Shown here piece after piece: positions 45,413 through 56,061 of a stretch of DNA of 64,000 bases (positions are counted from its first letter, which is position 1; each line of letters starts with the position of its first letter). The DNA comes from Neoarius graeffei (lineage: Eukaryota; Chordata; Actinopteri; Siluriformes; Ariidae): assembly GCF_027579695.1 (NCBI RefSeq), contig NC_083570.1, forward strand, positions 96,165,463-96,229,462, read 5' to 3'. The position numbers were made by a program, and so were the translations under genes. The notes beneath the pieces are model-generated. The model worked only from the letters and a program-made list of their open reading frames with translations, made no database searches and was not told where the DNA came from.

Positions 45413-45799
45413 ACACAAAGGCTATACAATACTTCCTTTCTCTTTAGGACAGTTATCCAAACAGAAATATTTTTTCATGTCATTTGTCATTTTCACTTCA
45501 TTCTCACAGTCATGTCTTAACAGTATTTATTGGTAACATAATTCACTGTCACAGTATTCATGCAGCTTGCGACCAATATGACCAATAAATATTATCTGGC
45601 CACCATATTACCACCCACATCGGATCGGCACGGTCATATCTCTGCCGAAGAAGCTACACAAAACCAGACATGTTATTCATCTAATTGTTCTTTTTTTTTT
45701 TGGGAGGGGGACATGCATGCACATTTGTGTTTTAATCATAATGTACAGTATTCAATATATTTTATCATTATGGATACATTCAGGAAGATTACTGCAGAT

Positions 45800-45827
45800 T
45801 TTATTATTATTATTATTATTATTATTA
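45800..45827. repeat. (ATT)n microsatellite
   Basis: Simple repeat upstream of the next SINE. Confidence 0.93.
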
Positions 45828-45878
45828 ATTTGACCACATGCATAACAGAGAAGAAAACAAAATGTCCATTACAACATG

Positions 45879-46235
45879 GGGCGGCACGGTGGTGTAGTGG
45901 TTAGCGCTGTCGCCTCACAGCAAGAAGGTCCTGGGTTCGAGCCCCGGGGCCGGCGAGGGCCTTTCTGTGCGGAGTTTGCATGTTCTCCCCGTGTCCGTGT
46001 GGGTTTCCTCCGGGTGCTCTGGTTTCCCCCACAGTCCAAAGACATGCAGGTTAGGTTAACTGGTGACTCTAAATTGACCGTAGGTGTGAATGTGAGTGTG
46101 AATGGTTGTCTGTGTCTATGTGTCAGCCCTGTGATGACCTGGCGACTTGTCCAGGGTGTACCCCGCCTTTCGCCCATAGTCAGCTGGGATAGGCTCCAGC
46201 TTGCCTGCGACACCCCCCCCCCCCCCCCCCCCCCC
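45879..46235 (+). mobile_element. SINE subfamily A with a poly(C) end
   Basis: Normal head and body up to CTTGCCTGCGAC, then a run of 25 C (46213-46237) in place of the last 50 or so bases and the (ATGAG)n tail. The 13-bp duplication CCATTACAACATG is perfect (45866-45878; 46236-46248), so the C run lies inside the inserted unit; its last two C belong to the duplication. Confidence 0.95.
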
Positions 46236-46248
46236 CCATTACAACATG

Positions 46249-46730
46249 ACAGAACAATTCTGGTTTCCACAGAGATGGAGACAGCATGTGGGTCAGTCTC
46301 CACAAAGTAAAGTCATTTCCTGTTATCCGGAGGCATGTGAACCCTCATATGCTGTTCCAGATAATCAATCAATCAATTCTATTGCACATAATGAAAAATG
46401 AAATTAAGCTAATCATGCAAATAACGGATGGAACAGAGAGTTACATGTACATATTACAAATTAACTATTTAGAAACAGAATGATACCAATCCATAGCTAG
46501 ACTTACAAATTATGTATAATCAATCAATCATATGATGATAATGAAATTAAACAAGTCCTAAATTAATTACAGTTTACTGCATAATTCTAACAAAACAATA
46601 AATTATTCTAATACTCCATTTATTAGAAAATATTCCCATACAAATTAATATTTCCAAAGCATTGAAAAAAATTTTGACGTAACTTTCAAGAAAACCTCAA
46701 TAACATCAGGCAATATCTATTCATAGATAT
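46249..46730. other. No gene recognised
   Basis: AT-rich with AATC repeats. No coding signal. Confidence 0.45.
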
Positions 46731-47095
46731 AGGGTGGTGCAGTGGTTAGCACTTTTGCCTCACAGCAAGAAGTTTCCGGGTTCAAGCTCAGCGGCTGATG
46801 GGGCCTTTCTATGTGGAGTTTGCATGTTCTCCCTGTGTCTACGTAGGTTTCCTCCAGGTGCTCTGGTTTCCCCCACAGTTCAAACATGGGGCAGCCATGG
46901 CTTGAGCAAGGCACCTAACCCCCAACTGCTCCCTGGGCACTGTAGCATAGCTGCCCACTGCTCTGGGTATGTGTGTGTGCTCATTGTTCACTTGTGTGTG
47001 CACGTGTGTGTTCACTGCTTCAGATGGGTTAAATGTAAAGGAGGAATTTCACTGTGTGCTTAAGTCTGTGCTTGAGTGTACATGTGACAAATAAA
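46731..47095 (+). mobile_element. SINE subfamily B
   Basis: Head GGTGGTGCAGTGGTTAGC, B box GGGTTCAAGCTC, central domain, B-type tail ending GTGACAAATAAAGG. Lies directly against a Tc1 remnant, into which it may have inserted. Confidence 0.9.
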
Positions 47096-47305
47096 GGAAC
47101 TGGAACACCGACCACACACCATGTGACCGTGCCTGACATCAATGTGCAAATCCCAACAGCCACACTCCAAAATCTAGTGGAAAGCCTTCCCGGAAGAATG
47201 GAGATTATTGTAACAGAAAAGAGGGAGTAAACCTGGAATGGGATGTTTAATAAGCATGTATTGAGCATGATGGTCTGGTGTCCACAAACTTTTGTCCATA
47301 TAGTA
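47096..47305 (+). pseudogene. Tc1 C-terminal transposase remnant and right end
   Basis: Plus-strand text TATLQNLVESLPGRMEIIV matches the C-terminus of Tc1 transposases (compare LLNLVDSLPRRVEAV at 2330-2659). It ends in a stop and is followed by a Tc1-like right end (GTGTCCACAAACTTTTGTCC, then ATATAGTATTA). The rest of the element is missing. Confidence 0.75.
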
Positions 47306-47660
47306 TTAGTATCATGTACTGTAGTATCAGACTCCTACGACAGCATTTTGGGGCCACTGTTTAAAAATAAAAATGCAAGATTTTGAGACAATGAGAATGA
47401 TAATCAAAATTTGCCTGTGATTTCCTCCAAGTTCATGTGGTTCTTTCTTTTAAATTAAAGCAATTTATTGCACAGGCTCATCAAAGTTCTAATATTACAA
47501 ATGATCTGGGACTACTGCACCAGACGATTATTTTTTTATTTGTAAATAATAACTTCATAAAATCTTCAACATCCCTCATTTTAACACATGAACATTGCTT
47601 TGATATGTACTATTTTCTCGAAATATTGTGACCTTTTTCCTCATAACAATATGCCTTTTG
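47306..47660. other. No gene recognised
   Basis: AT-rich, nothing seen. Confidence 0.45.
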
Positions 47661-47842
47661 TCTCCATGGCCTAACAGTTAGAGAAGTAGCTTTGGTACCA
47701 GAAAGTCACTAGTTTGATTCCCTGGACCACCAGGAATGCCTTTGATCAAGGCACCTAACCTCCAACTGCTCTCTGGGCTGCTCTGGGTACGTTATACGTC
47801 ACTCTGGATAAGAACGTCTGCTAAATGCATGCAATGTAATGT
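47661..47842 (+). mobile_element. tRNA-derived SINE (AAGAACGTCTGCTAAATG tail)
   Basis: Head TCCATGGCCTAACAGTTAGA with a B-box-like AGTTTGATTCC, body with CACCTAACCTCCAACTGCTC, and a tail CTCTGGATAAGAACGTCTGC. The body resembles the B-type tail and the end resembles the 34330-34515 repeat. Confidence 0.7.
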
Positions 47843-48260
47843 CTGAAAATATTATGACTTCATTCTTAAAATCTTGTATTTTTACTTTTTAAACAGTGGC
47901 CTTAAATGCTGCTGTAGGCCTCAGCTTTGCCTAGCACCAAATTAAATAATTTACAATGTGCAATTTAAATGAAAATGACAAATCAGTGCACGGTTTTGTG
48001 AATGTGCATTAGGCAAGTGAGATTTGTCGTCACTCCATTCGTATGCCCATGATCAGTGAGATCACCACAGTGCAACATACAAGACAGGGTAGGAATACTG
48101 TATAGATTAAGGTCTAGTCCTCACTAACATGGATACATTTAGAAACCATTTCTTATTCATTCTGACTTTCCATCCATGCTGAAAGAGCATTTTACATCAT
48201 GATGTGATCACATGATAAACAGTTCCAAGATGGTGGAATTTACCATTTCTGTGTGTAGTA
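47843..48260. other. No gene recognised
   Basis: No coding or repeat signal recognised. Confidence 0.4.
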
Positions 48261-48263
48261 TTA

Positions 48264-48787
48264 GGGCCTCTGCATGCTCTTGCGACAAGGCTTTCGCAGA
48301 TAGCTTTTCGCAGACAGTTGTAATTTATCGTTGAGCGGGGAGTAATAGGCGTGTGCGATGTTATTCACTGCCAAAACGCAAGGGGGCGTGAAGTTGCGAA
48401 AACGCTAGGAGTAGTTGGTGGGTGTGGTTAGTGGAGTGTTTATCCTCCGGTTACTTATAATGACTAGAACTGGAGTCGTATAGATGTACGTACTTCCTCA
48501 CTTCCTCGATCAACCGCTCTTCGTGCTGCTCCATCTTCGCTCGTGTTTTTAAAAATGGCGGTCGTGAAAACAAAACAAACCGGGAAAGTAGGGAAGTGGA
48601 AGTGCGTGTACAGCGGATGTAGAGTGGACCAGTCAGAGCCCTCTTGTCTGCAACGCTGTCTGCGAGGCTTCTGCGGTGGTCACAATTTTTGGGAGGTGTG
48701 CGCAGAGCGTCTGTGAAGGTGGGGGGCTACGCAGACACTGTCTGCGATGCTATCTGCGAGGACTGCGTTGTCAGCATAAATTGGCCT
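48264..48787. mobile_element. PIF/Harbinger-like MITE
   Basis: About 50-bp imperfect inverted ends sharing GCAGATAGC and CGCAGACAG; outermost bases GGGCC and the complement of AGGCC. TTA lies outside both ends (48261-48263; 48788-48790), the 3-bp duplication usual for Harbinger. 524 bp, GC-rich, no transposase. The class is inferred from the TTA target only. Confidence 0.75.
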
Positions 48788-48792
48788 TTAGG

Positions 48793-48950
48793 TGTTTTAA
48801 TTCATTTACATTTATGGCCTTTGGCACATGCCTTTATACGGTGTGACTTACAAAAGTTCCATCGATAAATACATCCTGATACTGGCTCACTAGGTCATTG
48901 ACTGAGAATACCATCAGTCTAACTCTTTATTGGGGAAGCAGTTTTGACCA
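48793..48950. repeat. Dispersed repeat fragment
   Basis: CATTTACATTTATGGCCTTT, then GACTTACAAAAGTTCC and CATCGATAAATACATCCTGA, are familiar from a dispersed fish repeat. Ends not defined. Confidence 0.45.
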
Positions 48951-48954
48951 ACTA

Positions 48955-49109
48955 ATTGGGGTGGTGTGGTGGTTAGCACTGTCACCTCACAGTAAGAAGG
49001 TTCTGGGATTGAATCTCACAGCTGATGGGGTCCTTTCTGTGTGGAGTTTGCATGTTGTGTCTGTGTAGGGGTGTTCTGGTTTCCTCACAGTTCAAAGACA
49101 TGCAGATTA
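48955..49109 (+). mobile_element. SINE fragment, cut by the BEL/Pao element
   Basis: Old head (GTGTGGTGGTTAGCACTGTC) and central domain, ending at GACATGCAGATTAG where the LTR element starts. The body is missing on the other side of the LTR element (59063 onward), so the 3' part was lost or very diverged before. Confidence 0.75.
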
Positions 49110-49114
49110 GGTAT

Positions 49115-50027
49115 TGTAACTGCTGTGGATATTATTTGCAATAATTAATAATAATTTGTTTACATATATTATTTATGGGGGCGGCACGGTGGTGTAGTGG
49201 TTAGCGCTGTCGCCTCACAGCAAGAAGGTCCGGGTTCGAGCCCCGTGGCCGGTGAGGGCCTTTCTGTGCGGAGTTTGCATGTTCTCCCCGTGTCCGCGTG
49301 GGTATCCTCCGGGTGCTCCGGTTTCCCCCACAGTCCAAAGACATGCAGGTTAGGTTAACTGGTGACTCTAAATTGAGCGTAGGTGTGAATGTGAGTGTGA
49401 ATGGTTGTCTGTGTCTATGTGTCAGCCCTGTGATGACCTGGCGACTTGTCCAGGGTGTACCCCACCTTTTGCCCGTAGTCAGCTGGGATAGGCTCCAGCT
49501 TGCCTGCGACCCTGTAGAACAGGATAAAGCGGCTACAGATAATGAGATGAGATGAGATATTATTTATGTGGTTTATTTCTTGTGAAGATTTATTTGTATT
49601 GTGCAACTCAAGCCCAAGCCTTCTCAGTCCTTCTTTCTACATGTCAGAACATGTCTCAGGGTTTACATGTAGATGTGAGACTATTTAAGACACTTCTGCC
49701 ACAGGTGCTGAGGGAGAACCATGTGAGGACAAACAGTGCTAATTTCTGCTGGAAAGCCACATCTGGTGGGATCACAGGACGCAATTAATTGCGGGAATCC
49801 ACCAAGAAAGTTTCAAGAAGTTGTTTATCCTCTGTTTTCAAGGTGATCCTAGTACTGTATTTCCTATTTTGATTTTGAGGGGCTTTTTTGTTCAAGACTC
49901 ATTCCCCCTGTGTTGTATGCAGCCAGCGAGTTCGACGGTGGATTGTTGACGGTGAATTGGAATGAAGAGAAAAATAAATCCATCTGTTTAAAGAACCAGC
50001 GTCGCTTATTTCATGGAGGGAGTGATA
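49115..50027 (+). repeat. 5' LTR of the BEL/Pao element (with nested SINE)
   Basis: About 520 bp without the SINE. It matches the 3' LTR over its length, for example GTGCAACTCAAGCCCAAGCC and CAGCCAGCGAGTTCGACGGT. The two LTRs differ at scattered sites and by small insertions such as a 13-15-base stretch near ACTTCTGCCA, so the insertion is not recent. Confidence 0.92.
49178..49556 (+). mobile_element. Full-length SINE subfamily A in the 5' LTR
   Basis: Complete copy with perfect 12-bp duplication ATATTATTTATG (49166-49177; 49557-49568). It is absent from the equivalent place in the 3' LTR, so it came after the LTR element. Confidence 0.97.
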
Positions 50028-50616
50028 GTCGAACTCGTACCTGCTTGTGCCGACGGTTCGCCGAGATGGGAAATACAGATAAGCCACTGTTCAGCGTTGA
50101 GGACACATACGTTTATCAGTTTTCATGAATACATCCATAAGTCAGACACTTAAGTTTGTGTACTGAAAAGGGGACATAAGAATTGAAAACCTATAAGGGA
50201 CTGTGTGTACCAACTAAGAAGAACAGTGTTTCACAAGATATGAAGGAGCATTGATGCAATTGATTTATTTGCATCTTGTATATATTGATCCGTAATTATT
50301 TAATTGAGCAAGGGTAATTGGTTTCCTTTGAAGAAAAGGGAAATTTTGTGTGTGTGTGTAACTAAGTTCATATTTAAGCTCATATTTGGCAAGAGGTTTT
50401 CTATTCATATTTAAGTATTTCTACAGTATGCAAGCTCATTGAAGTGTCGCCATAAGGGCCTTGTCAGTGCCTATTTTAAAGGTTGCTTTAAAGGCAGTAA
50501 CCTAATTTGATTTTTCTTTTCAATTGAAACATATTTTTGTGGAAATGTTCATTATTAACTACTCTACTTATTTGAGATAAGTATATTGTGTAAAGGTCAT
50601 TTCCAAATAAGCTAAA

Positions 50617-52552
50617 ATGTCACAAACAAGTGACGAGACTCGTTATGTACTGTAGCAGTTTCTACAGAACAAGCAGCAGAGCCAGAGCAGATAGATGATT
50701 CTAGAGTTGTACAGCCAGCAGTACAGTCTGAAGAGCCTCGTAGAGGTGAGCGAGCCCGCAGATTAACAGAAAAGGGAAGGGAATTTCAGCAAAAAAAAAC
50801 TAGCAGACTACTACTTCGCTTTGACAGTATTCATGAACGATGGAAGGCTCTAACTAAGGTAGCTAAAAAAATCTGTAATAAAACAGGACCCGAGTAACAT
50901 CCTACAAGAGCACATCAGCAGTATTCAAAGAGAATTGTCTGAGCTGAATATTGTTTATGATGAATACAGAAGAATTGACAGCCCATCACATGACATGCGC
51001 CGCAAGCTGGACAAGTGTATATCAGTCACCAGGATTGTTGTAAAAAATGCTCAGTCACAAATTCAAGATGTAAGGGAGGAGCTGTGCTGGCCTGAAGACA
51101 ACTCTGTGTTTGCATCTTCAATCTCTAGTGTGTCACCTCCAGCCTCTGATTGTTCTAAAGATCATTCCATTCACTCTAATGTCTCTTCAGTTAAAAGGCA
51201 AGAAGCTGCTGCTGAGTATGAAGTCACTCGAGCTGTATTAGAGATTATGGCTGAGCAAGAATGCCACCAAGAGAAACTGCTAAAACTTGAAGCTGAGGAA
51301 CGGCAGATAGTCACAGACCAAGAAGCAGCTGCATTAACTCGCCGTCTTCAAGGAGAAAAGGAAGAGACTGAACGTAGGCTAGAAAAGGAAAGACAAGAGG
51401 CTGCTCTCTTAAAGAAACAGCAAGAAGAGAGTGCTGCAAGAAAAGGGTTTGTAGAAGACTTGAAAAGAGAGCGTCAGCATCTGGAGGAGCTGAAAAAGCT
51501 GAATGCTGCCAAGGCAAAGCTTAAGGTTTATGATGGAGCTGAATTCTATCCGGGCGGCACGGTGGTGTAGTGGTTAGCGCTGTCGCCTCACAGCAAGAAG
51601 GTCCTGGGTTCGAGCCCCGGGGCCGGCGAGGGCCCTTCTGTGTGGAGTTTGCATGTTCTCCCCGTGTCCGCGTGGGTTTCCTCCGGGTGCTCCGGTTTCC
51701 CCCACAGTCCAAAGACATGCAGGTTAGGTTAACTGGTGACTCTAAATTGACCGTAGGTGTGAATGTGAGTGTGAATGGTTGTCTGTGTCTATGTGTCAGC
51801 CCTGTGATGACCTGGCGACTTGTCCAGGGTGTACCCCGCCTTTCGCCCGTAGTCAGCTGGGATAGGCTCCAGCTTGCCTGCGACCCTGTAGAAGGATAAA
51901 GCGGCTAGAGATAATGAGATGAGATGAATTCTATCCAGACCAAGTACGTGTACCACAGAACTCTGTACTACCTATAGCTGCACCAGGAGGTAATCAGGTG
52001 AATTCTGTGCCTTTGTATCCACAACCACTGAGAGACATGGCTCCAAGGAAAACGCTTCAAGATGACTCAGGAGAGCTTGTAAAAGTCTTGGCTGAGGCTA
52101 TATCAGCAAACAGGCTACCCATTCCAGAGCCAACAATCTTTAGTGGAAATCCACTTAAATTTAATCATTGGAAGTCATCCTTTCAGGCACTGATTGAGAG
52201 GAAAAATATTCCAACTTCAGAGAAAATCTTCTTCCTTCAGAAATACTTTGGAGGAGCAGCTAAAGAGGCCATAGAAGGTTATTTTCTGCTTGATTCAGAA
52301 GACTTGTATTACGCAGCATGGGACCTGCTAAATGAACGATATGGTGAGTCCTTTGTAATTGCCAAAGCCTTCTGAGACAAGTTATATGCCTGGCCAAAAA
52401 TAGCCTCAAGAGAGAGTGCTGAGTTGCGAAAGTTTGTGGACTTCCTATGCAGTTGTGAATCTGCCATTGCCCACAATGAGATTTTAAACGTTCTTAATAA
52501 TGGAATTGAGAAGATCACAGTGCCAACAGTCTACACTCGTGAATTCATTCCT
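50617..52552 (+). pseudogene. BEL/Pao gag region, broken
   Basis: Possible start at 50617; early frame changes near 50655 and 50897. Then an open stretch of 200 or so codons (50935-51551) includes a Glu/Lys/Arg-rich coiled coil. A SINE interrupts, after which the same frame continues. It holds PTIFSGNPLKFNHWKSSFQA and a helical segment ending LNERYG, which resembles the conserved gag domain of BEL/Pao elements. A TGA lies at 52373-52375. The rest reads to the hAT-like insertion at 52560. Gag packages the element RNA in other family members. Not functional here. Confidence 0.85.
51552..51924 (+). mobile_element. Full-length SINE subfamily A in gag
   Basis: Perfect 12-bp duplication TGAATTCTATCC (51540-51551; 51925-51936). 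The gag frame is in register on both sides when the SINE and one duplication are ignored. Confidence 0.97.
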
Positions 52553-52647
52553 GCTAATCAGGCGTGCAAACGGCGCACTTTTCGGCGCATTCCGCTTTTT
52601 CCCCGGCATTTTGGGCGACTTGTGTAATTCATGCAGATCCGAAGAGG

Positions 52648-52651
52648 TTTT

Positions 52652-52682
<31 letters not shown>

Positions 52683-52684
52683 GG
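52648..52684. repeat. T14-G23 homopolymer pair
   Basis: 14 T (52648-52661) followed directly by 23 G (52662-52684). Confidence 0.9.
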
Positions 52685-53084
52685 TTGCTCTCCGGTAATC
52701 CACTCTGGTAGTAATGATAGACCCGAGTACTGTGCAGACCATACAACATTTGGTTCCCCCTGGTGGATATATGGAACCATTGACAGCAGAGATAGTAAGA
52801 TTGACAGTGTAGCTGCTGGCTGCTATTATAATATTCAACAGCGTTCCGTTACAAACTGCTAGCTGCTACACTGTCAGTGGATGGAACCGATGGCTGGGCA
52901 ATCTGGTTGCTAAGGAATGTGACTCCCGGGCTTTTCCTCAGATAGGCGTGTTCATTTATCAACTTGCTGAATTTCATCTACTAGTGTGTATTTCTTTGGA
53001 GCCTCGATGACTGGGAGTAAACGATCAGCGTTGAAGTGGAAGTCATTTACTCATCTACAGTCAAAGCATAAGTGTTAAAATAAT

Positions 53085-53089
<5 letters not shown>

Positions 53090-53148
<59 letters not shown>
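53090..53148. repeat. (TA)n microsatellite
   Basis: About 29 TA units in the hAT-like element. Confidence 0.95.
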
Positions 53149-53150
<2 letters not shown>

Positions 53151-53670
53151 CTTTGTCTCTTGTAACCTAGCCTCCTTCATCTAACCATATTAGCCATGAC
53201 CTATCCTTGGGGTAAAAAATGCCTGAAAAATGTAATGTTATTTGAGGAGTTGCATGATGACTGTATATGTTCTCAACGTAGTGTCTACATGGGTTAATGA
53301 CTATTGCTTTTTGTTCCTAGATAATATTTAAGTGCCGTAATACCGTTCTATACGTGCAAGAATTGGTCTTATTAAAGCTTGTGGCTGTCTGGCTTAGTTA
53401 AAATGCTAACCGTTAGCACCCGACTAGCTGCTATTTTAGAACATCAAGTGATCAAATGGTAATGTGTAACCCATGTGTGTGTTATATGAGTTCGTGGTGC
53501 ATACATCCAAGGCACTACACAAACTTCAGGAAGTGGCAAAGAAAAGGAAGAAAAAGGAGTAAAGATGGACTGACTTTGGGGTGGGGAACTGAAGATGGAT
53601 TGGGAACTGAATTAATAAATAATAGTAATTAAGAAATGTTCTGTTTTGTTGAAACTGTTGTCTGACTGAT

Positions 53671-53674
<4 letters not shown>

Positions 53675-53714
<40 letters not shown>
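53675..53714. repeat. (TG)n microsatellite
   Basis: About 20 TG units near the right end of the hAT-like element. Confidence 0.95.
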
Positions 53715-53715
<1 letters not shown>

Positions 53716-53781
53716 TGATGGGGGGTCCGCGTCGCTGCGCTACCTCACTCTTTTTTGACCATGGTTGTGTTTGCATCCCTG

Positions 53782-55250
53782 GCTAATCGAACGCACATCC
53801 CAACTCCTGAGACTGCCAAGGCGTGGCCTCATTTGGAGCATCTTGCAGAACATATTGCTCCGCAAAATGATTGTGAAATCGGTCTGCTGATCGGTTACAA
53901 CTGTCCACAGGCTCTGATGCCTAGAGAGGTTGTGTGTGGAGAGGAAAATCAACCCTTTGCCCAAAAAAACAACCTAGGTTGGAGCATAGTGCGTTATGGT
54001 GATCCAAGTGAGCATTGCAGTGATGCAATTGGAGTAAGTCATCGTATCATTGTAAGACAAGTGATGCCTGAACCCATACAGACAGTAAGGCTCAAAAGTG
54101 CAGTTTACTATGTTTGCAAGACTTAGATCAAGGAAATCATCACTCCAGATGACGTATTCAAGGTGTTAGAATCTGACTTCAGTGAAAGATGTGGAGAAGA
54201 AACAGCTGTCTCGCAGGAAGATCTTCACTTCTTGACAAAGCTGAAAAATGGTATCAAACACAAGATGGTCATTATGAAATGCCCTTATCTTTCAGAAAAG
54301 ACAGACCAAATCTCCCTAATAATAAGTCATGTGCTATTCAGCGTCTAATGTGTTTGGAATGAAAGCTCAAGAGAGACCAAAAATATTGCTTAGACTACAT
54401 GAATTTCATGAAGGAAATTATCGATCGTGGTGATGCAGAGAGGGTCCCAGAAGAGGAACTCAGAAATCAACCAGTTTGGTATATTCCCCACCACGGCGTA
54501 TACCACCCTCACAAGCCTGGAAAGATCCATGTTGTCTTTGATTGTTCAGCAAGGTTCGAAGATACATCATTGAACGACCACCTTCTTACTGGGCCAGAGC
54601 TCACAAACACCTTGGTGGGAGTTCTTTGTAGGTTTCCTAAGGGCCTGATTGCTATTATGTGTGATGTGGAAAAAATGTTCCATCAGTTTCATGTAAGGCC
54701 TGAAGACCAAGACTACCTGAGGTTCTTATGGTGGGAGAATGGTGAGTCTCCACCATCAGTCTTTCGGATGAAAGTCCATCTGTTTGGGGCAGCCTCCTCA
54801 CCCGGTTGTGCCAATTTTGGTCTCAAACATCTAGCCACTGAGGGGCTAGATGTTTAACCAAGATGCTGTCAAATTCATCCAGAGGAATTTTTATGTTGAT
54901 GATGGACTGGTGAGTGTACCATCTGAGACTGAGGTGATTCAGCTCATCAAGAAAGCAAGATGTCTTTGTAGCACAGGCAAACTAAGGCTACACAAGTTCA
55001 TTTCAAACAGCAAGAAGGTATTGAAATCAATACCAAAGGAAGAGTGACAGAAGTGTACCCTAGCTCTGATGGAAGAGTTAGAAAGGTGATGCTGTTAGTG
55101 ACTCAACTTTAGACAAGGGAAAACGCACTACTAAACCAGGCAGCCTTGATAGGCCTGTACATAAGACTGTTCTACTGCTTGAAGCAGAATAAAGGTCAGG
55201 GTTATTCTCCACAAGTTTGAGTTAATTTGTGAGGTTGAAATGAAAGTGAA
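53782..55250 (+). pseudogene. BEL/Pao pol region, broken and internally deleted
   Basis: Begins with the conserved block HIPTPETAKAWPHLEHL and LLIGYNCPQAL, then VCGEENQPFAQ (protease-RT linker region). Stop at 54124-54126 and several frame changes follow. Reverse transcriptase palm: CDVEKMFHQF (motif A) at about 54660 and FYVDDGL (motif C) at about 54890, in different frames. About 55050 the sequence passes directly to a C-terminal segment (VTEVYPSSDGRVRKV), so most of RT thumb, RNase H and integrase are missing. Cannot retrotranspose by itself. Confidence 0.88.
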
Positions 55251-56061
55251 GTGAAATCACACAAAAACTGTGATTTGGTGGGAGTGTAACTGCTGTGGAT
55301 GTTATTTGCAATAATGAATAATAATTTGTTTACATATATGTTTACATATATTATTTATGTGTTTATTTCTTGTGAAGATTTATTTGTATTGTGCAACTCA
55401 AGCCCAAGCCTTCTCAGTCCTTCTTTCTACATGTCTGAACATGTCAGAACATGTCTCAGGGTTTACATGTACGGTGCCTTGCAAAAGTATTCATACCCCT
55501 TGAACTTTTTCACATTTTTCCACCTTACAACCACGAACTTAAAAGTGTTTTATTGAGATTTTATGTGATAGACCAACACAGAGTAGCACATAATTGTGAA
55601 GTGAAACAAAAATGATAAATGGTCTTCAAAATTTTAAACAAATAAAAATCTGAAAAATGTGATGTGCTTTAGTATTCAGCCCCCCTGCATCAATATTTCA
55701 TCGAGCTACCTTTTGCTGCAATTACAGCTGCAAGTCTTTTGTGGTATGTCTCTACCAGCTTTGCACATCTAGACATTGAAATTTTTGCCCATTCTTCTTT
55801 GCAAAATAGCTCAAGCTCAGGGAGATTGGATGGAGAGCGTCTGTGAACAGCAATTTTCAAGTCTTGCCACAAATGCTCAATGGGATTTAGGTCTGGACTT
55901 TGACTGGGCCATTCTAACACATGAATATTCTTTGATCTAAACCATTCCATTGTAGCTCTGGCTGTATGTTTAGGGTCATTGTCTTGCTGGAAGGTGAATC
56001 TCCTTCCCTGTCTCAAGTCTTTTGCAGCCTCCAACAGGTTTTCTTCCAGGATTGCCCTGTA

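Larger units (their letters stand above)
52560..53781. mobile_element. hAT-like element inserted at the gag-pol junction
   Basis: 1222 bp. Ends are AGGCGTGCAAACGG (left) and the complement of CAGGGATGCAAACAC (right), a related inverted pair. GCTAATC is present on both sides (52553-52559; 53782-53788), 6-7 bp depending on which end the terminal C is given to. No transposase. It holds a T14-G23 run, a long (TA)n and a (TG)n. BEL/Pao similarity stops at the left end and resumes at the right. Confidence 0.8.

Noticed and set aside
50935..51570. Host coiled-coil protein gene
   Set aside because: The frame sits between two matching LTRs, continues after a nested SINE into a BEL/Pao gag domain, and is followed by pol sequence.
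52500..52862. Frames across the T14-G23 run (Phe-Gly or Pro-Lys runs)
   Set aside because: Artefacts of the homopolymers; they span the junction between gag and the hAT-like insertion.
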